DNA from: Trichoplax sp. H2
Taxonomy: Eukaryota; Placozoa; Uniplacotomia; Trichoplacea
Direction of reading: 5' to 3'
Assembly (NCBI GenBank): GCA_003344405.1
Contig: NOWV01000094.1
Span: forward strand, 186,001-250,000
Length of the DNA: 64,000 nt
The notes beneath the pieces are model-generated. The model did no database searches, was not told where the DNA came from, and worked only from the letters and a program-made list of their open reading frames with translations. The position numbers and the translations under genes were made by a program. This document shows, one piece after another, positions 12,901 through 24,100 of this stretch (within the stretch, counting starts at the first letter, position 1; each line of letters opens with the position of its first letter).

Positions 12901-15349
12901 GTACCATCGATAGACGAGGAAAGGCATTCACTGAATTTGATATATCGAATCGTAGTTAAGCATGACTCGTTTATGTTGGACAAGACATGAAGGTTAAAGC
13001 CAATGAAGATGCCATGCAAGTCGTCTTCAACAGAATAAAAAAAAAAAAACTCCATTGACTTGTACAAGTATAATGAATTGGGGAGGAAAATTGACCGTCG
13101 GCAAAATACAGACCCAAAAATAGCCTGATTGGGAATAGTATTTCCCTTCTATCCTTGGTTGATTTTACTACTATCGCGCTCCCTTGAACTATCAGTAATA
13201 ATTTCACTCGATCATCAATCGAGTGAAATAGTAGGTGTAGGAGTTCCAACTGCCTTTCTAGTTGGATAAAATTTCAAATCCTACACGTACTGTGCAATGT
13301 TGGATCAACTCCAGGCAACCTTGACCATGGAGAAGAATAGATAGTAGAAATGGATCATCAACAGCATTTGCATAGTCGATCATTTATGACATTATTAGTC
13401 GATACGCGTAGTTGTGACTTAAGAAAGGACTACAGGATAGGAAAATTGTTGATTAATGATAGCCATTATTATCAGCAATGCAAATGATTGCACTATAATG
13501 TCATCATTAATCCGATCATGATAATTGTATAGAAGGAAGAGTAATAATCAATAGGAGTGCAAAGAAAACATGGGCAATAATACTGTAAAGTGATCATCTT
13601 GTCTTGTTGGTGAATACCACGCTAGGATTGAATTATCATTTTTCTTGCAATGTGAATAAATTGAGCTTTGATGATGCTAGACGATGAGTTGAATATTGCG
13701 TTTGACAAGGATGTCTCTACTCTAGTGTATGGCCAAGGTGGCGCGGCCATTTTGACGCTCACTCAAGATTGAATAGGGAACATTTTACGCTGTGATACTT
13801 TGCTAATGGATAAAGATAAAACGTACGGATGCAATAGTCATGACTAGCAGTGGAAATAGGTATAGAGTGATGCTTTACGATAGAGATTTTGCGGACGACA
13901 TCATCAATAAATCATGACATAGCCAACTTATTGCAACAACAGTTAAAATGCTATTGCAACCAATAGCATCCATATTGGATAATTGTCGTTTGTATACGTA
14001 CTATTGTTTTTATTTATCCTCGATACAAAATAGATGATTCATGCTGCAGTTATACAATTTAATACAAGTTGGAATCTATGTTAGAGCAGCCATATGGCTT
14101 GAGTCATGACTTACTGGAATGATTGGAGGCGAGAAGGACTATATTAGGTCGGTCAACAATGTGGAGATGATGATCAAGTCATTTTCAATCGATCCAGTAG
14201 AAAGTAAAGGAAACATGATCAGGTATGCAAACGGATACAGCTTCAAGGTGCTATCCTCATAACTCTAGAATAGTAGATTTGCAAGAGTCTAAACTATCCC
14301 TCTAAATCAATGACAACAGTGAAGAAAAAAACCAATTTCCAACCATACCAATGGAGAAGATTGTTTTAGGCAAGGCTTGCATGTTTTCAATCTACGCGTC
14401 CAATTGATCTCATGTTATCCCTCAAGGATAGTAAATCAGAATACATCATTTCAACTGACACAAAGCAACTCTAGTCCTTTCTAGGCATACAATGAGAAAG
14501 TAGTTGCAACGATGGTTATTGAAAAATGGAGTCAAGGCTTTTCAAAAAGGGTAAGAGAGAGAGAGCGAGGTGGACGAGTTTATGTCAAAGCAATCGATTG
14601 ATGAGAGAGAGCAAGGTGGACGAGTCTATGTCAACACTATCGATTGATCAGAGAGCAAGGTGGACGAGTCTATGTCAAAGCTATCGATTGATCAGAGAGC
14701 AAGGTGGACGAGTCTATGTCAAAACTATCGATTGATCAGAGCAAGGTGGACGAGTCTATGTCAAAACTATCGACTGATGAGAGAGAGCAAGGTGGACGAG
14801 TCTATGTCAAAACTATCGATTGATCAGAGAGCAAGGTGGACGAGTCTATGTTAAAACTATCGATTGATCAGAGAGCAAGGTGGACGAGTCTATGTCAAAA
14901 CTATCGATTGATCAGAGCAAGGTGGACGAGTCTATGTCAAAACTATCGACTGATGAGAGAGAGCAAGGTGGACGAGTCTATGTCAAAACTATCGATTGAT
15001 CCCTATCGAAGCTGCAATCTCGGTTGGATCGCATTTCAGGCAAATCCCTCCCTCCCCAAGAAAAAATTGCAAGTTATGAATGGGTGGTAGAAGATAGCAT
15101 GGAGCCATGCTGTAGTCTTACCTCGACAGCAGCAGATCGAATACTGATCGATCCTCGACAACCGATTGATAATTCACTTTCTGATTTAAAATAGGCTAAA
15201 GTTCCATCACGTAAAATAAACCATCGGTCTTGCCAGCCATGAATGTAATTGGTCCATTTGCTTAGTGTGCCTTGCATGGTGGGTGCAATCGCTGCATCGG
15301 CAGAATCATCATCGCTCTCACTCAGGCTGCGATTCTCTTCTTCAAACAT
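6984..15349 (-). CDS. CERT1: Ceramide transfer protein CERT (STARD11)
   Basis: Fifteen exons in transcript order: 15349-15122, 10573-10457, 9819-9715, 9612-9414, 9301-9153, 9041-8802, 8710-8618, 8521-8432, 8323-8270, 8160-8071, 7970-7902, 7818-7755, 7670-7459, 7387-7258, 7111-6984. They give 655 aa in frame (human 624). Domain order matches CERT: N-terminal PH domain ([17 protein letters not shown]; residues ~24-113), Ser-rich phospho-motif (LRRQGSMMS; ~127), coiled coil with [10 protein letters not shown], middle region ([17 protein letters not shown]), FFAT motif EFFDAVE (~388-394) for ER VAP binding, and a C-terminal START domain ([26 protein letters not shown]). Known role: non-vesicular ceramide transfer from ER to trans-Golgi. 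The SR motif is a casein-kinase regulatory site in mammals. Intron 1 is 4.5 kb and holds a tandem array. The start is the only in-frame ATG before the PH domain. Confidence 0.96.
13201..13229. repeat. Perfect 12-bp inverted repeat (hairpin)
   Basis: ATTTCACTCGAT at 13201-13212 is the exact reverse complement of 13218-13229, with a 5-base loop. It lies inside CERT1 intron 1. Function unknown. Confidence 0.8.
14555..15003. repeat. 42-46 bp tandem array, about 10 copies
   Basis: The unit core GCAAGGTGGACGAGTCTATG, followed by TCAAAACTATCGATTGATCA, recurs about ten times. Copies vary mainly in the number of GAGA dinucleotides and at a few single positions. It lies in CERT1 intron 1, about 120 bp from exon 1. 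Reading frames through it spell a repeated ARWTSLCQ-type peptide, which I regard as fortuitous. Confidence 0.9.
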
Positions 15350-15536
15350 GATCGTCGTAGTTGAGATGATCGTGTAGACAGGCAATCAATGAAATAAAAT
15401 GTTGTTGATGAAAGTTCTTCGATCCTCCAACCGATGATGGAGGCAAGAAGGGAGAAAAAATGCGACCCAGTCCAAGTCAACAGCGCCAATAATAGTAGTG
15501 CTAATGGTCTGGACAAGGATCCCCTTTCCAATGAGT

Positions 15537-15730
15537 GGTGGTGTCCCAGTACACAGGGTAGGCCACAACTCGCCCTGGCCCCATACTGATCCTGTCTACT
15601 AGGCTCACTATAGAGTTGCGACCCAGTTGAGAGTGGAGTCCCAGTACACCGGGTAGGCCACAAGTCCCCCCCCTGGCCGGGGTCCCCTTGCCGATCCTGT
15701 CTAGTAGGTTCACTATAGAGTTGCGACGGT
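15537..15730. repeat. Two-copy imperfect tandem duplication (~95 bp period)
   Basis: CCCAGTACAC followed by GGGTAGGCCACAA recurs at 15545 and 15640, with downstream GATCCTGTCTA and TCACTATAGAGTTGCGAC in each copy. The copy is more GC-rich than its surroundings. Confidence 0.8.
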
Positions 15731-15807
15731 AAGGCAAATATTGACAGGCTTCACCACGTGATAATCAGACAAGGTGGTCATTGGACCACTGCATGGTCTC
15801 GTCCGCG

Positions 15808-16550
15808 GTGCATGCGTCAACGCTGAGAGGATTCACCCTTGGCAAATACATCGTTCGCACCCTTGGCTTCACCCTACGCCTGAGTTCAGACACAGTCGTA
15901 TCACCCCAAAAGTCAGAAGTGCATGCGTCAACGTTGTGAGGATTCACCCATTGCAAATGCATCGTTTGCACCCACTCTTCACTCTACGCCTGAGTTCAGA
16001 CACAGCCGTATTAACCCAAAAGTCACAAGTGCATGCGTCAATGCTGAGAGGATTCACCCTTTGCAAATGCATCGTTTGCACCCACTCTTCACCCTACGCC
16101 TGAGTTCAGACACAGTCGGATCAACCCAAAAGTCACAAGTGCATGCGTCAACGCTGAGACGATTCACCCCTTTGCAAATGCATCGTTCGCACCCTGTCCT
16201 CACCGGGTGAAGTTCACCCTACGCCTGAGTTTCAGACACAGTCGTATCAACCCAAAAGTCAGTAGTGCATGCATCAACGCTGAGAGGATTCACCCTTTGC
16301 GCACCCTGTCTTCACCCTACGCCGGAGTTCAGACACAGCCGTATTAACCCAAAAGTCAGAAGTGCATGCGTCAACGCTGAGAGGATTCACCCTTTGCAAA
16401 TACATCTTTGGCACCCTGAAATTCACCCTATGCCTGAGTTCAGACACAGTCGGATCAACCCAGAGGATTCACCCTTTGCAAATGCATCGTTCGCATCCAC
16501 TCTTCACCCTACGCCTGAGTTCAAACACAGTCGGATCAACCCACAAGTCG
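15808..16550. repeat. ~110-bp tandem array, 6 copies plus a partial
   Basis: Units start with GTGCATGCGTCAACGCTGAG at 15808, 15919, 16029, 16139, 16264 and 16362 (spacings 111, 110, 110, 125, 98), and a partial unit starts near 16463. Each contains GATTCACCCTTTGCAAA and ACGCCTGAGTTCAGACACAG. Long frames on both strands reflect lack of stops in the unit. Confidence 0.92.
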
Positions 16551-17018
16551 GAAGAGTACTACAGTACTATGTACTGTAGTACACGCTTCATACTTCATAC
16601 TGTACAGTACTGCACTCTCCGTTCTCTACAGTACCATGTACTGGATTCACACAGTACTGTACAAGTGGACATCGGGCTGCTGTTGTTTTCAACTTGTTTA
16701 CCACAACTTGGGGAATCTGCTTAGCAGTATTGAAAGCGACTGCAAGGCAATGGAATGGATTGTGAAAGCAGCATTGAAGACAACATTGCGATCAACATGG
16801 ATATACAACTCCCCTATAGGATAGGCATAAAATCGACTGTATCCATATACGACTGTCCTACAGACTATAGTCCATGTATGCTGTAGAACTTGGCAGTATT
16901 TTCGACACGTCGACTTGTACACTTTGTCTACAGCGAATACTGTCGAAGCCATTGACTACTCCTCCAAGAAAAATCTTTGCTTCCCGTAGTCCATGCTCAA
17001 TGTCTCAGTCTGTCTGTT

Positions 17019-17080
17019 ACTCTCACATTTCTTACTGATCAACCGATAGTACTAGTACCAACAGCAAGAAATGTGAGAGT
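17019..17080. repeat. 15-bp perfect inverted repeat
   Basis: ACTCTCACATTTCTT at 17019-17033 pairs exactly with 17066-17080 across a 32-base spacer. It lies upstream of NCBP1. Function unknown. Confidence 0.75.
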
Positions 17081-17256
17081 ACTGGTGAAGTAATTATCCA
17101 AGTATCAACACGAATGACTCTAATCGATGTATACGAGGGAAAAAATCCCTGTCCAGGCTAGATTATTATATTATTATTTTATTTTGGCACTACGTGGAAA
17201 CAAAACAGTAAATCACCTCGCGGTCAGATGACCATTTTTTCACCTCTGTGCGTGAG

Positions 17257-17735
17257 ACCACTTGACTTGACCGGGGTACGTCCAGTACTACTACTATACT
17301 CCAGTATACTGTACTGTACTGTACGAATGGCTAGTTACTAGTAACTGGATGAGTTTAGCCAAATCCAGTATCAGACAGCGTCGCAAACATTTGAACATGC
17401 GCAAAGCTGACAATGCCATCCAAGCCACTTGACCGGGGTACGTCCAGGTACTACTACTACTACTACTACACTGTATAAATGGCTAGTACTAGCGGGTGAG
17501 TATAACCAAATCCAGTATCAGGCAGCGTCGCCACGTTTGAACATGCGCAAAGCTGACAATGCCATCCAAGCCACTTGACCGGGGTACGTACGGTACTACT
17601 ACTACTATACTGTACAAATAGCTAGTAGCCTAGTACTAGTACTAAGTACTAAGTGGATGAGTTTAGCCAAATCCAGTATCTGGCAGCGTCGCATCGCTTG
17701 AACATGCGCAAAGCTGACAATGCCATCCAAGCCAT
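17257..17735. repeat. ~150-160 bp tandem array, three copies
   Basis: CTTGACCGGGGTACGT begins units near 17267, 17429 and 17576. Each unit continues with a variable run of TAC triplets, GCCAAATCCAGTATC and ACATGCGCAAAGCTGACAAT. The last unit ends near 17735, about 375 bp upstream of the NCBP1 start codon. Confidence 0.88.
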
Positions 17736-18110
17736 CTTCGAAACAATACCGACCGCGCGGATGTGTAACTTGGTCAATGATACGCTGGACTAGTGACGTG
17801 CGATTGGAGTACGTACTCTCACTCAAGTCACTCGATGTGCAGTTGAAGAGCACAACGGTATCATCGACCTAGCTGGCAAAGGATTCTCCTTCCATTTTTC
17901 TCCTCCATCTTTCCATGTCTGGCTAAAAGAAAAATTCTCACTTTCCTCCACCCCAAAAGGAGCTATTCAACGACAACAGTATTAAAAAAGGATCGACATT
18001 AGTGAATAAAGTAACAACACGAAGCCAATATTATTGCCTACTACCATAAGCTCATTCAGCGTTGATTGAACATTTTGAAAGATTGCGCTACTCTTCATTG
18101 AAGTTTCATC

Positions 18111-21100
18111 ATGTCGCGTCGACGATATCACGATTCCGATGATGAATATGGTAAGAATCGACAATAAGATATACAATTCCATCATTATGATAGGTGTCAG
18201 CATGGATTACTGAATGGCCTACATGCAGTAATCTACGATATCGCTCTCTGTGTAGTGATGATTGAAAGTAGACAGTAGGACTTGTAGAAGGATAAAAATT
18301 CACACTAGTCTCGTTGTATTGCAATGTCTTTGGTAAGCCAATGATAAATTATGGCAAATAGTTTATACTGAATACGATAGCAACCATCCAATACAGTGAT
18401 TGATTTCATGAGAAGGTTGCTTGATGAAGAAAATCTAGTTATTGATCGAATTGAAAGAGCATTGGTCAGCTCAACAAAGCTTTAAATCAATAGTAGAATG
18501 ACTTACGTATATTATGCATGGACATGCAATAGATCGAAAACAAATAGGATTTATGTACTGTAGTTAAGATATCATTAGCTTTCAATGAATCACAGGATAA
18601 TAGCTAGCATGGGTAAAGATGCAATACATCCAAAGAAACGATTCATCTTATGTCATTTAGATATCCTTAACCTTGAATGAATCATAGCATAACAGTAAGC
18701 ATGGAGAAAGATGCAACATGTCCAAAAGAAATGATTTATCTACTGTAATTTAGATATCATTAACCATGAAATCATAGCATAACAGTGAGCATAGAGAAAG
18801 ATGCAATACATCCAAAAGAAATGATTCGTCTACTGTAATTTAGATATCATTAACCTTGAATGAATCATAGCATAACAGTAAGCATGGAGAAAGATGCAAC
18901 ATGTCCAAAAGAAATGATTCATCTACTGTAATTTAGATATCATTAACCTTGAATGAATCATGGGATAATAGTGAGCATGGAGAAAGATGCAATACATCCA
19001 AAAGAAATGATTCATCTACTGTAATTTAGATATCATTAACCTTGAATGAATCATAGCATAACGGCAAGCATGGAGAAAGATGCAACATTTCCAAAAGAAA
19101 TGATTCATGTAGTCGAGATACGTATCATTGACCTAGAACGAATCACAGAATAACAAATAAGAAACACGGATAGAGATGCAATAGGTCCAAAAGAAAGTGC
19201 TCATGTAATCAAGACATCGATGATTTTAGTAAGCATAGATAGAAATACAGCGTATCCGTGCACAGTAAGCCAAACATCATTAATCTGAAACTTTCCCTAC
19301 AGTAAGATAAATGATACGCGTACAAGCATGGATAAAGATTCAGCATGTCGAAAGAAAATCACTCGTATCATTAATTATTGTCATTGATCTTGTATGAATT
19401 TAAGGATAACTAATCGAATATCCACGGATAGAATTATATACAATTGAGTCAGAACAAGTCACACATCTACTGTAAGTATTATTACTGATCTTAGATGAAA
19501 TACGGGAGAACGAATAGGAAACATAAATAGTATGATACTACAGTCCTAAGAAATCACTGATAGAGTTTAGGTATCATTGGTCTGCAATCAATCACACAAT
19601 AGCAAACATGCATGTTGCATGGCTAGATGTACAACATATCCAGAGAAATCACGCTTACACGTAGTCTGCTATTTAATCATCATTGATCTACAATGAATCA
19701 CAGGGTACTAAATATTAAAAAAGGAATCATGCATATCGCTTAATTATTATTATTCTTGAATGAGCTACAAGATAATCAAGATGAAGCAGCATCCCCACTT
19801 ATCTGTTTCTATTTGATCGTAATCATCTTTCTAACCGATTGTGATTGTCAAATAAAAGTAGTAGTCATTATAATATTTCATTAGATTAATTGTGCCTCTT
19901 GGTAATGGTGTTGTTTTTCGAAATACTCAACCGGATCATTAAATATCAATTAGATCATAGGCAAGCTAAACGATTTCGCAGAAGTAACAATGAACCCAAG
20001 CAAATTGAAGACAGATTAGAGTCTTTGATATTTCGCGTTGGAGAAAAAGTAAGTCTATAAAAATCAATCTTTACATCATAGTTGCTCTCTTGTTATAATG
20101 TCCGTAATATCAACAATTTTAATCCGTAATTGTACACTAAAGCATGAAGATGGAATATCGAGCTGCATTGCAAAACCATAATTTTATTCAAACCATTTTG
20201 CCTCCTTAATCACTAAAGTACACTTTCATCAAATTTATGATAGACTATCTGTATATACTGGATGTTATTATGAACAGGGTATTATAATTATTATTATTAT
20301 TACAGACCGCAAAACAATAGTAAATATGTTTATGCGTCCTATACTGTACTCGTTGTATATATTAGTATGCTATGATAATATATAAAGCAATCATCCGTAT
20401 CATGGTGGGTATATTTAAGAATAGACAATTGAAACCATCAACTTGAAATTTATATTTCGCCGCGTTTTAATTAGCTAAACAGTACACTTATAGTAATGCA
20501 TAGTTTATTAACATGGATTAAAGCCACCAAAAAACATTTGTACGCTTTTTGATCACGGTTTGCAATATCATTATCTCCATCAGTTTATTTTAGGTAATTG
20601 AAGCCACTACAAAATATATCGTAAATACTTTGCATCTTGTAACACAATCCTGCAGAAATGAAATATAACATTATACAAAATTGATACGGTTCATAACGTT
20701 ACATCGTTCTTACTTGCAAATTGCACTAATATCAATTCAATTTTACAGAGTAGTTCGTCATTAGAAACGAATTTAGAAAAACTTGCTGGCGTACTACAAG
20801 CAGATATACCTAATTATAAGCAAAAAATTCTCGATACTTTGTACAACAGGTAAGAAATTGCATTCAATACGAGCTTACATCTTGGTCATATAAAACTAAG
20901 CCTAATGTTTCATAAATAATTCTACATTATCGTGATATTTTTGATGCTTGCTTTATATGTTCATATTATTCTTCTACTACTGAGTACGACGTAGAAAATT
21001 AAAATACCACTTATTATTAAATTAGTCTTCATGTTTACTACACTGCAGCTATATATTAATGTAACAAAAATTAAAATATCGTATTCTTATATGTTTCTTC

Positions 21101-24100
21101 CTTATTGGTTGTAGATATGATTAAATAGTTCGGCTTGTTAATCTATCAATTAGAACGTTGAAACTAATACTCATTACCGAAATCCTTTTGTTCTCTTTTT
21201 CTTCATATTGACAGTGTAACGTTGCTACCTTTCAAAGTATCCATTTATTCCACTCTTATTGGCCTCTTAAATGCTAAGAATTATAAATCTGGTGAAGAGG
21301 TAAATGAATAAATAGTATTATGTACCCGACACATTATATTCATAATGTAAAAGATATACCACGTATGGCTAACATACTATACTACATAAGTAACTTCTAC
21401 ATAAAAAACAAAATGCGTAGAACTTTAACAACAAAGTTAAATAATTATGATTGATCCCGCTAGTTTGTTAACATGGCTGTTGCAAATCTTGAGCAAGATC
21501 TAATGAAAGGCCAATTTGAACCAGCTCTAATAAAGGTAACCGCCGTCATCTTATATGCTATTGTTTTACAATTATATTATTTTTGCATAGTGAATCTAAT
21601 CTCTAAAGCGCTAAATCTACTTCTGCACGATATAAAAATATTACGGTGTATAGTTAGAGATTGTTTGAGATGCTCATTAGCTTAAAATTAAATAAACTTT
21701 ATCTCTTTATGTTTAAAAGGTACGCCTTTTAGCAGATATGGTCAATGCTCATGTCATATCATCAACTCCTATCATGATCATGTTTAGCAGTTTTGTTGGT
21801 GTTACTAAGGAACCTGACATTCCGCAGGTATCCCATAGCTGAATAAAAAGTTTCCTTTTTTTATCAGTTACTTATATAGTTAAGAACTACAAATTAGAGC
21901 AACTGTAAGTACTTTAACGTTACACCTTGTACACTAAATTCATTTCCTTATAGGCCCGATCTGACTGGTTCGTGTATGCAGTGCTTTCTGCTTTACCATG
22001 GGTAAGTTACAGTCTGACATTGAATTAATCTTACAACTTAAAACATGCTGGATCAATGATACAAAATCATTACAATACCAGGTTGGCAGACAACTATTTA
22101 AAGAGAAAGGAGAAGATTTGGCGAATTTAATGTCGAGTATAGACAGTTATATCAAGTAAGGGGCGGTTCCACTTCACTACAATTGGATTGATGCTGAATT
22201 ATCCCTCTAGACTGTACCATAGTGTGTAAATTATCTTAATGTATTAATCTAGACGTAGGAAAAAACCATACCTGTCATCATTGTATACCTGGAAGGAAAA
22301 AATCTATCCACCCCAAGAAGATGTTAGTTAAATTCTTATCCTGTCCTCATCTGTAAATTATTTGTCCTGCTAATCCTATAAGATCAATTTCATTCTTAAA
22401 TTTAGTATCTAGACTGCTTATGGCAACAAATAAAGGATTTAAAATCGAATGGGTGGAAGGTAATTCTTATCTACCTTGCATCTAATAAGACTCTTCCCTG
22501 TTATCAACAATATATTCTCTTTCAGGAACGTTACCTACATCGACCTTACCGTGCTTTCGATGATATATTGGTCAATGCCTTTGATGTAAGACTTAGACAA
22601 TTCTGACTGTACAATCTAAGCAAAATCCTACTACTTTCATAAAAAATAAAATTTACAATAGCTATCGATATCTTTGGTTAATAAATTAATGTTATACATT
22701 ATCTATCTATTTTAGCATACATTTCCAATAGTAACAATACCGCACCATGACGATGATGTGATCTACCCGTTGCCAAAAGTTACTTTTAGGCTTATTAAAC
22801 AAGAAGCAGAGGTAATAAAGAATCTAGATAGATAAAAGTTTATTTATTCAACACTACTCATGTAACACCAATTCTTTAAAGAGTGAAACTGTTCATTGCG
22901 TCGAGAGATACATAATGGAAGAATCTATCCGTACTATAATGAAATCCATGTATAAAAATCGTAAAGAATGGTTAGATATAACAAATATTTCAATAATCTC
23001 TATTAATTAATTACTTATACCAAGAGAGATATCATATCTTGCATAGATTCATATCGTAAATTGTAATCAATGTCTTTAATACTGTAACATTTATTCTGTT
23101 GTAGTGCTTCTCGCCTTTTGTCTCTTCCTAGCAGATCCAGACTGTCATTATATGATACTATTATCGAGGTAACAGAGCATACGCATATATGATTACAAAT
23201 CGTAAAATATTCAATCGCACCTAAAAAAACTCTCAATGTTGTTAATTGCAGACCATTTTTAGTGATCTATTCACTCTTCCGAAATCAGTATTTCCAGAGC
23301 TTTTCACTAGTTCTTTATTAATAGAATTATGCAAGTCAGAGCCAACCGTTGTCCCCAAAGTGGTATGCTACCTGATTTTTAAGCTATATCTTCCAATTAT
23401 ATTTATGATGTTAATTTTGTCAAAATTATTAATAGAAATTTACAGCATATAATTACGAATAATAATAATAATATTTGTTTACCATTTAGCTTGCTGAAGC
23501 AACAGGGATCCTATATGATCGTGTTGACATCATGAATGTTACCTGTGTGCATCGGTACATCTTTAAATACACTTTTTTAGATAATGAAACAATCTACGCT
23601 TTTAATTTCACCTTTATTACTGCAATCCGTAAATGTTGATTTAGTAGTTATTTTTGATTAATATTAGTAAGATTGACTCCATGAATTATTGATATGACAG
23701 ATTTGCTAGCTGGTTTTCATATCATCTTAGTAACTTTCAATATAAATGGAGTTGGAACGATTGGTAAGTTAACAATAGTTCGATAATATTTTATCCTTAT
23801 CTTAAAATTTGAAAGACACTGATGCTTTAAAACCCTTACAAACGCGATATTAGGGAGGACTGCTTAAACCAAGAATCATCCCCGAAACGGAGATTCGTTA
23901 GTGAAGTTTTAGAAAAATGTGTACGGTAAGTAGATCGATATTAAATTTCCATCTTTAGTACTTAGCAGTTGTAACTCGAAAACAATTTCATTTTAACGTT
24001 TGTTGCATTGCGATCTTTAGGCTAGCATATTTCGACCGTATCGTTGAAATTATCACTGAGCCTCTTGTTCAATTATTACCCCCTGAACCCTCGCCGAAGT

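Larger units (their letters stand above)
10574..15121 (-). other. 4.5-kb first intron of CERT1
   Basis: Non-coding, AT-rich. It contains degenerate GAATTGAAA-type units near 10620-10870, a hairpin at 13201-13229, and a 42-46 bp tandem array at its 5' end (about 14555-15003). The open frames across the array are repeat translations, not genes. Confidence 0.8.
15350..18110. other. Repeat-rich region between divergent CERT1 and NCBP1
   Basis: 2.76 kb that must contain both promoters. It is dominated by three separate tandem arrays (15537-15730, 15808-16550, 17257-17735), a GTAC palindrome patch (about 16555-16665) and a 15-bp inverted repeat (17019-17080). Several open frames cross it on both strands, but all translate repeats. 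Confidence 0.75.

Noticed and set aside
14526-15090. Open frames encoding repeated [12 protein letters not shown]-type peptides
   Set aside because: They translate the 42-46 bp array in several frames inside CERT1 intron 1. There is no start context and the frame changes wherever the GAGA count changes.
15322-16724. Long overlapping ORFs on both strands
   Set aside because: All cross the 95-bp and 110-bp repeats. Their peptides are repeat-derived (HPLQMHRLHP-like) and no frame is favoured.
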